This document shows positions 17,860 to 25,258 of a stretch of DNA of 64,000 nt, one piece after another. Position 1 is the stretch's first letter. Each line of letters starts with the position of its first letter. Source of the stretch: Deltaproteobacteria bacterium GWA2_38_16 (GTDB lineage: Bacteria; Bdellovibrionota; JACOXK01; 2-02-FULL-40-11); assembly GCA_001797335.1 (NCBI GenBank), contig MGPE01000002.1, positions 174,938-238,937 on the forward strand, written 5' to 3'. The notes beneath the pieces were generated by a model, which was not told where the DNA came from, did not search any database, and saw only the letters and a list, made by a program, of their open reading frames with translations. A program made the translations under genes and the position numbers.

Positions 17860-19274
17860 CTTCTTTCTCCTCTTTTCTTTTTCTTCTTTGTATTCCTGGA
17901 GTTAATTTTTCTTTTTGCCCAATACATATCTTCTGGTTTTATTTTTTCAAAAAATCCTGGGACTTCTTTTTCTAAAAGATCATATAACTCATCAATTTCA
18001 GATACCCATAAACTCATAGGATCAAAGTGAAGAGGGATGCGACTTTGTTTTTGAATATCTCGTTTATGATCTTGAAATGAATCCCGATTTTTATCCCAAA
18101 TATTTAAAAAATTCTCCGTGTAACTTTGCGCCACCTCTGAAAGTTCTTCTCCGCTGTAATGGACCACGTTTTCAAACGTATTAAACTCTGCATTCCTGGA
18201 CCAATTATAGCTGCCGCTCCACACATCGGTTCCATCAATAACCATATATTTATGGTGCATTTGAGGATCAATGGCATAATAAAAAATATACGCAGCATAT
18301 TTAATTCGAGTATCAATTCCCCCTTCTGAAAGATAGCGACTAAACTTCATTTTCCCCGCTAATTCATCAGGACGTTGACGATATCGGCTCATTTGTTCTT
18401 CATGGGCCCGAGGAGTAATATGTTCTTGTGTGTCTAAAATCACCCGAATATCTAAATTTGGATTTTCTTTTTTGGCTTCAATCAAGGCATCGGCCAATGG
18501 CTTTAACCTAAAATGTCCGGTGGCTACATAGATAGATTTTTTGGCACTGCGAATGGCACTTTCAAGACTCCAAGATACCACTCGATTTCCATTTAATGGA
18601 AATTTAACAGTGGTTTTAAAATTGCTACTGGTAAAAACCGGAGCAATCGATGGCGAAGAAGAAAGCGTTGTTTGATAAGAAGGCCGGTCGGATTGCTCAG
18701 AGTCATCAGGGAAATCATAACTATAATTCCACATCAGCTGAAATTCTTTTTGAAAATCGGTGGTAATTTCTGGCTCATTTCTGATTTCTGCCAAATTCTC
18801 ATCATGCCCCGTGTCAGCCCGACTTGAAAAATTTCCACTTCCGTTCAGTAACACCGTATGAGAAAAATCCTCATCTCCTTTAAGCCCGTCCGGAAATCCA
18901 TCGATAATCACAAATTTATGGTGCATGATCTTAGAAACATATCGAATATCGACCCCTAGATGTTCTAAAGCTTCACTTTGATCTGACTTAGAGGTGGCAC
19001 CGGGAGCATCCCCTTCTGTATTGGCAGCATCATCAAAAATCATTCGAATCGCTATTCGAGGCTTCTTTTTCTTTACCGTTTGAAGAGCCCCTAAAATCTT
19101 GGAACTACTAAAGTTATACATGGCAATATCAATACTTTTTTTAGCCTCTAAAATGTCCCTGACAATGGCATCGTGGGCTCCTCCATGAGGGCTAAAATAA
19201 GTCTGTACGGAAGTCCATCCAGAGATTGAAAAGATTAAAAGGAGGGAGAAAGAGAAGAAAAAGCGTTTAAACAT
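17856..19274 (-). CDS. Secreted phospholipase D-fold protein
   Basis: The 472-residue protein has a signal peptide (FFFSFSLLLIFSISGWTS) and two HKD motifs, MHHKFVIID followed by GSGNFSSRA and MHHKYMVID followed by GSYNWSRN, with conserved DIAMYNFSS strands before the first. It ends in a basic tail (NTKKKKKRGERR). The family includes secreted nucleases such as Nuc and PLD lipases. It is the first gene of a two-gene operon with the LTD-PLD protein and is read from a promoter whose -10 box ends eight bases before the ATG, with no Shine-Dalgarno. Confidence 0.87.
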   Translation of the reverse strand: MFKRFFFSFSLLLIFSISGWTSVQTYFSPHGGAHDAIVRDILEAKKSIDIAMYNFSSSKILGALQTVKKKKPRIAIRMIFDDAANTEGDAPGATSKSDQSEALEHLGVDIRYVSKIMHHKFVIIDGFPDGLKGDEDFSHTVLLNGSGNFSSRADTGHDENLAEIRNEPEITTDFQKEFQLMWNYSYDFPDDSEQSDRPSYQTTLSSSPSIAPVFTSSNFKTTVKFPLNGNRVVSWSLESAIRSAKKSIYVATGHFRLKPLADALIEAKKENPNLDIRVILDTQEHITPRAHEEQMSRYRQRPDELAGKMKFSRYLSEGGIDTRIKYAAYIFYYAIDPQMHHKYMVIDGTDVWSGSYNWSRNAEFNTFENVVHYSGEELSEVAQSYTENFLNIWDKNRDSFQDHKRDIQKQSRIPLHFDPMSLWVSEIDELYDLLEKEVPGFFEKIKPEDMYWAKRKINSRNTKKKKKRGERR

Positions 19275-19282
19275 TAGGTAGC

Positions 19283-19311
19283 TTTATAATGATGGTTTTA
19301 AGGAAAGTCAA
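19283..19311 (-). promoter_or_regulatory. Sigma-70 promoter of the PLD operon, leaderless
   Basis: On the minus strand TTGACT (19306-19311), a 17-bp spacer and TATAAA (19283-19288). The ATG at 19274 lies eight bases after the -10 box, so transcription would start within a few bases of the codon. Confidence 0.7.
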
Positions 19312-19323
19312 TCTTCAAGAAGC

Positions 19324-19436
19324 GAAGGCCAGCTTTCGTATTTCTGATTCTCTTATACTTCTAAGAAGGACCTATGTCGATTTCAGGCCTTGGGCAGGGC
19401 ATCATCGACAATTCTTGAATCGCAAAGCTGGCCTTC
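19324..19436. other. Nested inverted repeat, possible structured RNA
   Basis: The 317-bp gap 19275-19591 has no gene. It holds an outer pair of exact 13-bp arms, GAAGGCCAGCTTT (19324-19336) and its complement (19424-19436), enclosing GATTC/GAATC (19346/19417), AAGAA/TTCTT (19363/19412) and TGTCGAT/ATCGACA (19375/19404) in nested order. Together they would fold into one long bulged stem. The rest of the gap holds the PLD promoter on the left and the rhodanese promoter on the right. Confidence 0.45.
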
Positions 19437-19543
19437 TTAATTAATATCGTGTGATGGCTTAACTGTAGCTAAAATTGATGCAGCATGTCAAGAATAAAAA
19501 ATTAAACTATTTTTAAAAACAACCGATACGTGCTCATGCTAGG

Positions 19544-19572
19544 TTGAGGATGGTCCTCTTCCGCATTTAATA
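19544..19572 (+). promoter_or_regulatory. Probable sigma-70 promoter of the rhodanese gene
   Basis: TTGAGG (19544-19549), 17-bp spacer, TTAATA (19567-19572). It is followed by AAGGAG and the ATG at 19592, so unlike several neighbours this transcript has a normal leader. Confidence 0.5.
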
Positions 19573-19591
19573 AAATAAGGAGAAAACAATA

Positions 19592-19951
19592 ATGAAAACC
19601 GTTAACTATTCACAGCTCATCAAAATGATTGAGCCAGGGAAAAATCACCCCATATTGATCAATACTCTTCCTAAGGAAGATTTTTTGAAAAATCATATCC
19701 CGGGATCGATTAATATTCCCGCAGAAAAAATCACACAAACCGCTCCTCAACTATTTGCAAAACATGATTGGATTGTTGTCTATTGTGCCAATCCAAAATG
19801 CACAGCCAGCCACACAGCCGCTGAAGAGTTAGAACAGGCTGGATTTGAAAATGTGTATCGTTTTGTAGGTGGATTAGAAGAGTGGAAGCAATTCAATAAA
19901 TATACTTGCACTGAAACAGGAACTCAAACACCCAAAAGATCCGCAGCTTAA
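19592..19951 (+). CDS. Rhodanese-like sulfurtransferase, single domain
   Basis: The 119-residue protein shows the rhodanese fold: ILINTLPKEDFLKNHIPGSINIP at residues 21-43 and the active-site loop VVYCANPKCTAS with Cys65 as the predicted catalytic residue and a second Cys70, then GGLEEW near the end. The CxxxxC loop is seen in a subset of small rhodaneses. It has no signal peptide, so it is cytoplasmic. AAGGAG lies 10 bases before the ATG. The gene stands alone; its sulfur acceptor is unknown. Confidence 0.9.
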   Translation: MKTVNYSQLIKMIEPGKNHPILINTLPKEDFLKNHIPGSINIPAEKITQTAPQLFAKHDWIVVYCANPKCTASHTAAEELEQAGFENVYRFVGGLEEWKQFNKYTCTETGTQTPKRSAA

Positions 19952-19960
19952 TTTAAGTGC

Positions 19961-19993
19961 TGTCATTCCCCGGTCAAAAGCCGGGGGATGACA
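19961..19993. repeat. REP-like palindrome between convergent genes
   Basis: TGTCATTCCCCGG and CCGGGGGATGACA form a near-perfect 13-bp stem with a 7-base loop. The ends match the GTCATCCCCG...GGGGATGAC elements at 34978 and 35706. It lies between the rhodanese stop and the stop of the convergent gene and could act as a bidirectional terminator. Confidence 0.75.
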
Positions 19994-19997
19994 CACG

Positions 19998-20888
19998 TTA
20001 TTTTCTTACTGTTCTAAACCCTTCATTCACAAGAGCACGGACAAGATTCGGCAAACGCTCTAAAAGATCTGCTGAGCGCCCTCTGCGCATCATTTCACAC
20101 ATGACTCTAAAAGCAGTGGAATCTCGATCAACAGTAAGCTCATTTAATTCTTGATATGCTAAGTGAGCATCAATCGTTCTCGCTAAAAATTCTGAAAATG
20201 CTTCTGATTTTAAAAATGTTTCTGTACTTTTTAAAAGAACATCTCTATCCAAGGCATCCACAAGATCACTTCGAAGGTAATCCACATCCACTTTGGCACT
20301 CATAATTACTCGTACACGCTCACATGTTCTTGCTAAAGAAGGGCCACTAGAAACAGCAGAAGGATCATTCGGGAAATATCCCATTTTATATTTCGCAGAA
20401 ATCAACCCATAATCTTCTTGCTCTAACACCACTCGATGCTCAGCGTCTTGGAGCACAATTCTGTTGCCATGTTCTTCAATACTTAACCCACTTGCATCGG
20501 AATCTTGTCTAGAATAATCCAATAGGGCTTTGTAAAGAATTCCTTGCACAGAAGTAGGGCGAGTCGTAGGAGCTGCTTCTGTTTTAGACCAATCTGAAAT
20601 CCATTTTTCAAAATCCAAAGTCATAGAAAATTTATCAGCATGAGAATTCCACATAACTGAAATAGAATTTTTTCCATCGCTCACCGTAATACTCACACCA
20701 TTTCGGACAGATTTAATAGAAAGACCTATGCTGCTAGGTAGTCTTTTATCTGTCTGAGCCCATAAAGCATGAAATACCGTAGCCTGCATAGAATCAGCAC
20801 CTGCCCAATCGAACCGGATAGTTTCTTGGGCTTTGGCATTAAAAGAAAACAAAAGAACTAGAATCAAAAAAACATATATTTTTTTCAT
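19998..20888 (-). CDS. Secreted protein of unknown function
   Basis: The 296-residue protein has a typical signal peptide (MKKIYVFLILVLLFSFNAKAQ). Two similar halves of strand-rich sequence can be seen: SSIGLSIKSVRNGVSITVSDGKNSISV and ASGLSIEEHGNRIVLQDAEHRVVL, each preceded by a helix (ATVFHALWAQ; QGILYKALLDYS). This suggests an internal duplication of a small alpha-beta domain. The C-terminal 110 residues are helical. AAAGGAG stands upstream of the ATG. No family is recognised. Confidence 0.75.
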   Translation of the reverse strand: MKKIYVFLILVLLFSFNAKAQETIRFDWAGADSMQATVFHALWAQTDKRLPSSIGLSIKSVRNGVSITVSDGKNSISVMWNSHADKFSMTLDFEKWISDWSKTEAAPTTRPTSVQGILYKALLDYSRQDSDASGLSIEEHGNRIVLQDAEHRVVLEQEDYGLISAKYKMGYFPNDPSAVSSGPSLARTCERVRVIMSAKVDVDYLRSDLVDALDRDVLLKSTETFLKSEAFSEFLARTIDAHLAYQELNELTVDRDSTAFRVMCEMMRRGRSADLLERLPNLVRALVNEGFRTVRK

Positions 20889-20924
20889 AAAAAGACACTC
20901 CTTTGTTGTAGCAGGGCAGCACAG

Positions 20925-20953
20925 TATATATAATGGAAAGCCTCAAAAGTCAA
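20925..20953 (-). promoter_or_regulatory. Sigma-70 promoter of the gene at 20888
   Basis: On the minus strand TTGACT (20948-20953), 17-bp spacer, TATATA (20925-20930). The -35 box abuts the hairpin at 20954. Confidence 0.7.
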
Positions 20954-20985
20954 AAAGCCCAGGGGAGATGTCTCCTCTGGGCTTT
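20954..20985 (-). terminator. Terminator hairpin, copy T1
   Basis: AAAGCCCAGGGGAGA and TCTCCTCTGGGCTTT form a 15-bp stem with one G-T pair; on the minus strand five T follow. It terminates the gene ending at 21008. It is nearly identical to T2 at 22091-22129. Confidence 0.85.
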
Positions 20986-21007
20986 CTATCATTAACCCCA
21001 TTCCCAT

Positions 21008-21997
21008 TTATTTACTTCTTTGGATCATAAATTGAATTGTTCGGTTGGTATTTATAGCTGTAAGAACAATATGAGGGTATCGGGCATGAAATACTCTAAA
21101 AATTTCATCTGCAAAAGCTTGGCCAATGGCTTGAACTCCTTTAAAATCAAATACAATTTCTTGAAATTTTTCTAGGCCAAAAAGCACCCTTTTGGCTTCT
21201 GATCTAGACATAAATTGATCTGCAGTATCAAATAGCGTAATATAAATTCTTGTTTTAGAAAATTTATACTCTTTCGTATAGGTTTTAAATAGCTTAAGAA
21301 GAGTTAGATGTGATTTAAAGGGTATTTGACAGTAGACACTGGTACCTTTAAAGATATCTGAATTCTTAATGGTATAATCTTGATGTATATTGTCTATTTC
21401 TAAAGCTAATTTTAAGCTTTCAATGGAAAAAAGATCGACTGCTTTTGAGGTAAAAAATATTCCTTCTCCTGTGTGATGTTTAGGATCCGTAGTACATTTT
21501 CCTTTTAAAAGTTCTTCAATGGCCCGATATGCATTGGTTAGATTTTTTGCTTTTTGGATATGTTTAAAAATTCCTACACCCTCATCTGTAATTCTAAAAC
21601 CAATATGTGTTGGAGATAGATACAGAGAAATTTTAGCCATTTTGCTTTTAGAATGATCTTTTGCATTATTAAGCATTTCAGTAAACGTATAATAAAGGAC
21701 ATCTGAAGTATTTTTATTAATAGAGTATAATTTTTGAGAAACAATGAACTGTTTATAGATTTGGTCTTCTTCAATGTTTTTTAGAGGGGTTTTTAAGGTT
21801 TTAATGAGAGGAATTTTAGAGAGATAGTAAATTACACCTTTTGTTGCCCCAGTTTTTTGAATAAAGTGCCCCTTTATTAAGGGCTGAAGGTGTCTATTGA
21901 GGGCTTGCCGAGTAATGTGTAAAACCGAAATAAGTTCTTTCCCTGTTAGGAAGTGTTTTTGTTTCAAGAGGAAAAGAATTTTTGCTTTAATATCCAT
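21008..21997 (-). CDS. HTH - histidine-kinase-like ATPase - DUF4325 (STAS-like) protein
   Basis: From the ATG at 21997 the product is 329 residues. Residues ~1-60 are a winged helix (ILFLLKQKHFLTGKELISVLHITRQALNRHLQPLI), ~80-250 a HATPase-like domain with N-box FTEMLNNAKDHS and G-box ITDEGVGI, and the C-terminal ~85 residues a DUF4325/STAS-like domain (IVFDFKGVQAIGQAFADEIFRVF). No phospho-acceptor His domain is present. DUF4325 proteins often accompany accessory loci, but their function is poorly known. The longer frame to 22033 would start inside the -35 box; the promoter geometry selects 21997. It is bracketed by near-identical hairpins T1 and T2, which suggests acquisition. The HTH may act on the GTTGACAA repeats at its own promoter. 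Confidence 0.8.
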   Translation of the reverse strand: MDIKAKILFLLKQKHFLTGKELISVLHITRQALNRHLQPLIKGHFIQKTGATKGVIYYLSKIPLIKTLKTPLKNIEEDQIYKQFIVSQKLYSINKNTSDVLYYTFTEMLNNAKDHSKSKMAKISLYLSPTHIGFRITDEGVGIFKHIQKAKNLTNAYRAIEELLKGKCTTDPKHHTGEGIFFTSKAVDLFSIESLKLALEIDNIHQDYTIKNSDIFKGTSVYCQIPFKSHLTLLKLFKTYTKEYKFSKTRIYITLFDTADQFMSRSEAKRVLFGLEKFQEIVFDFKGVQAIGQAFADEIFRVFHARYPHIVLTAINTNRTIQFMIQRSK

Positions 21998-22045
21998 GTT
22001 GACAATTATAAATCTATTTATTATTTTTGTCAACGGATTGTCAAC
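21998..22045 (-). promoter_or_regulatory. Consensus promoter with three GTTGACAA operator repeats
   Basis: On the minus strand TTGACA, 17 bp and TATAAT match the sigma-70 consensus exactly. GTTGACAA occurs at 22038-22045 and at 22027-22034 (over the -35 box), and inverted at 21998-22005 between the -10 box and the ATG. The start codon is eight bases from the -10 box, so the mRNA is leaderless. The repeats look like an autoregulatory operator. Confidence 0.8.
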
Positions 22046-22090
22046 AAATGTAATGCAAGGATTATTGTGTAAAAAGAAGGTATTGATTTA

Positions 22091-22129
22091 ACAAAAAAGC
22101 CCAGGGGATATCTCCTCTGGGCTTTTTGT
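22091..22129. terminator. Bidirectional terminator hairpin, copy T2
   Basis: ACAAAAAAGCCCAGGGGA and TCTCCTCTGGGCTTTTTGT pair almost throughout, with A and T tracts on either side. It lies 18 bp after the stop of the gene at 22147 on the minus strand and is nearly identical to T1. Confidence 0.85.
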
Positions 22130-22146
22130 GTTATGAAATGTTTAAA

Positions 22147-22665
22147 CTATTGAAGCAATTCTTGAACAGAAGAAGGTTTTAAAGAATTGACCTCGTCTCC
22201 TGTAAACTTGCCTTGAGTATCAATCACTAAATCATCATAATCAGGATGCAGCGCTTGGTGTTTGAGTGCAAGGACTCTAAAACGAACATCCTTAAAATCA
22301 GTATCTACGGGCACTTCAACAACAACTTGATTGGTTTTTCCAGGGCTGTCTGGACTTCTCCACACTGACCATGGCGTTAAAACACGAGAAGAATCTTGAT
22401 CTTTTTCAGGATCTAATCCTTCTACCGCTACCATAACTTTACTGATAAATGTTGTTCCTACAACACCAGATTGGCGATCATCCACGAGCACAGAAAATCG
22501 CACACATTTGCAGCGAGGAGCAGCTTCTTCTTTATCTACAAAAACTTGAACTCTGGCTATAGAATTCACTCCTTCCCCTCCAAACTTGAGGGATTTTTGT
22601 CCACCCTTGGCGAATGAAATCGCAGGTAGTGCTAAAACCACTAGCACTAAAAATATTTTTTTCAT
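22147..22665 (-). CDS. Small secreted protein of unknown function
   Basis: The 172-residue protein has a signal peptide (MKKIFLVLVVLALPAISFA, then KGGQKS) and a strand-rich body with a CKC pair (PRCKCVRFSVLVDD) and SVWRSPDSPGKTNQVVVEVPV. The pattern suggests a compact beta-sandwich. No family is recognised. AGGAGG precedes the ATG, and a TTGACA-N17-TATTTC promoter stands upstream, so it is a single-gene transcript ending at T2. Confidence 0.78.
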   Translation of the reverse strand: MKKIFLVLVVLALPAISFAKGGQKSLKFGGEGVNSIARVQVFVDKEEAAPRCKCVRFSVLVDDRQSGVVGTTFISKVMVAVEGLDPEKDQDSSRVLTPWSVWRSPDSPGKTNQVVVEVPVDTDFKDVRFRVLALKHQALHPDYDDLVIDTQGKFTGDEVNSLKPSSVQELLQ

Positions 22666-22696
22666 ATTACCTCCTATTTAAATATTAAGTCATCGT

Positions 22697-22725
22697 GAAA
22701 TACAGCCAATTAGTATGATTGTCAA
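22697..22725 (-). promoter_or_regulatory. Sigma-70 promoter of the gene at 22665
   Basis: On the minus strand TTGACA (22720-22725), 17-bp spacer and TATTTC (22697-22702). Further upstream, AGAACA-AAG-TGTTCT (22756-22770) is a small perfect inverted repeat that could be an operator or a weak terminator for the tRNA transcript. Confidence 0.6.
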
Positions 22726-22822
22726 TCCCAATAAACCCAATAAAAAACATCTTATAGAACAAAGTGTTCTGTGAAATTTTGTAAATGAAAACTTTTATTT
22801 TATTAAGAAGTGATTTTTGGCG

Positions 22823-22910
22823 TGGTGCGCGAGAGAGGAATTGAACCTCCACGCCCTTTCGGGCACAGGCACCTCAAGCCTGCGTGTATACCGGGTTTCA
22901 CCACTCGCGC
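22823..22910 (-). tRNA. tRNA-Leu (GAG), CCA encoded
   Basis: On the minus strand the acceptor GCGCGAG pairs with CTCGCGC, followed by A and CCA. The anticodon arm is CAGGC-TTGAGGT-GCCTG with anticodon GAG; a variable arm GCCCGAAAGGGC marks a class II tRNA, and the T-arm loop has GTTCAATTCC. It begins 8 bp after the secG stop and is likely transcribed with the glycolytic operon. Confidence 0.95.
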
Positions 22911-22917
22911 ATAAAAC

Positions 22918-23229
22918 TTACTTTTTGGGTTCTGGAGTTTCAGGTAGTTTTTCTGTGGTTTGAGGAGCAGACAACCCTTCGACCACACTTTTTCGAGAGG
23001 CTTTAGAAGATAAAATCGTAAGCAAAATAGAAGTAATCATAAAAATAACTGCCACAGCCGTGGTAAGCCTTGTTAAAAAAGGAGCCGCTCCCCCTCCGCC
23101 AAAGACAGATTGGCTGCTGCCCGCTCCAAACGTCGCTCCCATGTCAGCCCCTTTTCCAGCTTGAAGAAGGACGACAAGAATTAAGAGCACGCAGACAATA
23201 ATATGTAATGTAACAACCAGTGAAACCAT
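22918..23229 (-). CDS. secG: Preprotein translocase subunit SecG
   Basis: The 103-residue protein has two membrane helices (LVVTLHIIVCVLLILVVLLQ and LTTAVAVIFMITSILLTI) separated by the SecG-typical loop GKGADMGATFGAGSSQSVFGGGGA, and a Pro/Glu-rich cytoplasmic tail. SecG assists SecYE in protein export. It follows tpiA by 3 bp, the tpiA-secG order seen in many bacteria, with a tRNA-Leu after it. Confidence 0.95.
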   Translation of the reverse strand: MVSLVVTLHIIVCVLLILVVLLQAGKGADMGATFGAGSSQSVFGGGGAAPFLTRLTTAVAVIFMITSILLTILSSKASRKSVVEGLSAPQTTEKLPETPEPKK

Positions 23230-23232
23230 AAT

Positions 23233-24009
23233 TTAGCTAGGCCCAGAAAAGTTGTATGACATCTGTTTTAAAATTTCAATAAAAGATTTTACTTCCAAAC
23301 TTGCCCCTCCGACCAAGGCACCATCCACATTGGGTTGAGTGGCAACAGAAGAAAAATTTTGAGCGGTAACACTGCCTCCATAGAGAATGGACATTTGAGA
23401 AGCGACTTCCATATTATAAAAATCCCAGACTTTTTTTCTGATAAACTTATGAGCTTCCTCTGCCTGCTCTGGAGTTGCAATTTTTCCCGTACCAATGGCC
23501 CACACAGGTTCATAGGCAATTACCACTTGGCTTAAGGCTTCCTTTGAAATCCCCTTTAGCCCTAAAGACAATTGACGTTCCAAAACTTCAAAAGTCTTAT
23601 GGTGTTCACGTTCGTCCAGTGTCTCACCCACACAGAATATTACAGAGAGTGCATGTTTGATGGCTTGTCCTATTTTTTTATGAATCATGTCATCTGTCTC
23701 TCCAAAAACATGACGTCGTTCAGAATGCCCTAAAATGACGTAGTCACATCCTACGTTTTTAAGCATTGTGGCTGATACTTCTCCCGTAAAAGCCCCTTTT
23801 TCTTCAAAATGCATATTTTGGGAAGACAATTTTATAGAAGAATTTTTCAAACTTTTTGATGCTCCTTCTAAAGAAGTAAAAGGAGGAGCAATGACCACTT
23901 CTACTGCAGTTTTAAAATTCAACAATTTTTTAAAGTCTTCTATAAAAGCAATAGCCTCTAAAGAGGTCTTATTCATTTTCCAATTGGCTGCACATATTTT
24001 TTTTCTCAT
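23233..24009 (-). CDS. tpiA: Triosephosphate isomerase
   Basis: The 258-residue protein has all TIM motifs: AANWKMN at residues 6-12 (catalytic Lys), GHSERR (catalytic His), AYEPVWAIGTG (catalytic Glu) and LYGGSV near the end. It interconverts dihydroxyacetone phosphate and glyceraldehyde-3-phosphate in the cytoplasm. It is the third glycolytic gene in the gapA-pgk-tpiA order, 67 bp after pgk; a stable hairpin lies in that gap. Confidence 0.97.
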   Translation of the reverse strand: MRKKICAANWKMNKTSLEAIAFIEDFKKLLNFKTAVEVVIAPPFTSLEGASKSLKNSSIKLSSQNMHFEEKGAFTGEVSATMLKNVGCDYVILGHSERRHVFGETDDMIHKKIGQAIKHALSVIFCVGETLDEREHHKTFEVLERQLSLGLKGISKEALSQVVIAYEPVWAIGTGKIATPEQAEEAHKFIRKKVWDFYNMEVASQMSILYGGSVTAQNFSSVATQPNVDGALVGGASLEVKSFIEILKQMSYNFSGPS

Positions 24010-24029
24010 ATTTTATCCTCATGCCATCT

Positions 24030-24054
24030 AAGAGGAGATATCTTATCTCCTCTT
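24030..24054 (-). other. Hairpin between pgk and tpiA
   Basis: AAGAGGAGATA and TATCTCCTCTT form an 11-bp perfect stem with a 3-base loop. No T tract follows on the minus strand, so it is more likely an RNA processing or stability element within the operon than a terminator. Confidence 0.55.
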
Positions 24055-24076
24055 TCAGAAAACATATCCTCTTTAC

Positions 24077-25258
24077 CTACACCTCTAACGCAGAGATGCC
24101 TGGTAAAATTTTCCCCTCCAAAAACTCCAGCGAAGCTCCCCCACCGGTTGAGACATGGGAAAATTTAAATTGAAGCTTAAATTGAGTAATCGCAGAAACA
24201 CTATCTCCCCCGCCCACCACCGTAAATCCTTTATTCTGGGCCATCGCTTCGGCCACGCGTCTTGTTCCTTCACAAAATGGCGCCATCTCAAAAGCCCCTA
24301 CCGGTCCATTCCACAAAATGGTTTGGCTTTTTTGAATGGTTTCTAAAAAAAGCTGTACCGTCTTAGGTCCAATATCTAATCCCATCCAGTTATCAGGGAT
24401 TTCACTTCCTTCGGTCACCTGGGTAACCGCATCTTCAGAGAATTCTTTGGAAATGATATGATCCACGGGCAGCAATAGCTCTACCTTTCTTTTTTGAACA
24501 CCCTCAAGAATATATTTTGCCAATTCTAATTTATCGTCCTCTACCAACGATGTTCCCACTTTTTTTCCTTGGGCTTTTAGGAGCGTATAGGCCATGGCTC
24601 CCCCAATGAGCATGGTATTTACTTTTTCTAAGAGATGAGTAATGAGATTAATTTTATCCGAAACTTTTGCTCCCCCCAGAATAACCGTAAAGGGACGATT
24701 TGGATTTTTTAGCAACGTAGACAGTGCTTCCATTTCTTTTTTAAGCAAAAAACCAGCACCCTTTTCTTTCATGAGCCTTGGAAGTGCTTCGACCGATGCA
24801 TGAGCCCTATGAACACACCCAAAGGCATCATCAATATATACGTCACACAATTTAGAAAGCTGAGTGGCAAAGTGAGGGCTATTGGCTTCCTCTCCTGGAT
24901 GGAATCTCAAATTTTCTAAAAGCATCACATCGCCTTCTTTCATATCTTGAATCATTTTTCGATTGCCATTGGCTTCGCAATTTTCAGAAAAAATAACTTC
25001 TTTTTTAAGGAGAAATAAAAGCCGCTGTGCAATGGGTTCCAAACTAAATTCTTTAACTTCTTTTCCTTTAGGACGCCCCAAGTGAGAAGCTAAAATGACT
25101 TTCGCCCCTTTGCTTATAGCATATTCAATCGTAGGCAGTGCTGCTTTAATGCGTGCATCATTTGTAATTTGGCCTTTTTGAATCGGTACATTAAAATCAA
25201 CGCGGATAAAAACTTTTTTTTTGGAAAGATCAAGTTGATCAATAAATTTAATGGGCAT
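24077..25258 (-). CDS. pgk: Phosphoglycerate kinase
   Basis: The ~393-residue protein shows the PGK signature FIRVDFNVP near the N-terminus, substrate-site SHLGRPKG, and the nucleotide-site GGGDSVSA and STGGGASLEFLEGKILPG at the C-terminus. It transfers phosphate between 1,3-bisphosphoglycerate and ADP. The open frame begins five codons earlier with a TTG; the ATG at 25258 overlaps the gapA stop by 11 bp and is preferred. Confidence 0.97.
   Translation of the reverse strand: MPIKFIDQLDLSKKKVFIRVDFNVPIQKGQITNDARIKAALPTIEYAISKGAKVILASHLGRPKGKEVKEFSLEPIAQRLLFLLKKEVIFSENCEANGNRKMIQDMKEGDVMLLENLRFHPGEEANSPHFATQLSKLCDVYIDDAFGCVHRAHASVEALPRLMKEKGAGFLLKKEMEALSTLLKNPNRPFTVILGGAKVSDKINLITHLLEKVNTMLIGGAMAYTLLKAQGKKVGTSLVEDDKLELAKYILEGVQKRKVELLLPVDHIISKEFSEDAVTQVTEGSEIPDNWMGLDIGPKTVQLFLETIQKSQTILWNGPVGAFEMAPFCEGTRRVAEAMAQNKGFTVVGGGDSVSAITQFKLQFKFSHVSTGGGASLEFLEGKILPGISALEV

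Noticed and set aside
24030-24054. Terminator between pgk and tpiA
   Set aside because: The stem is strong but no T tract follows in the direction of transcription, and tpiA has no separate promoter visible.
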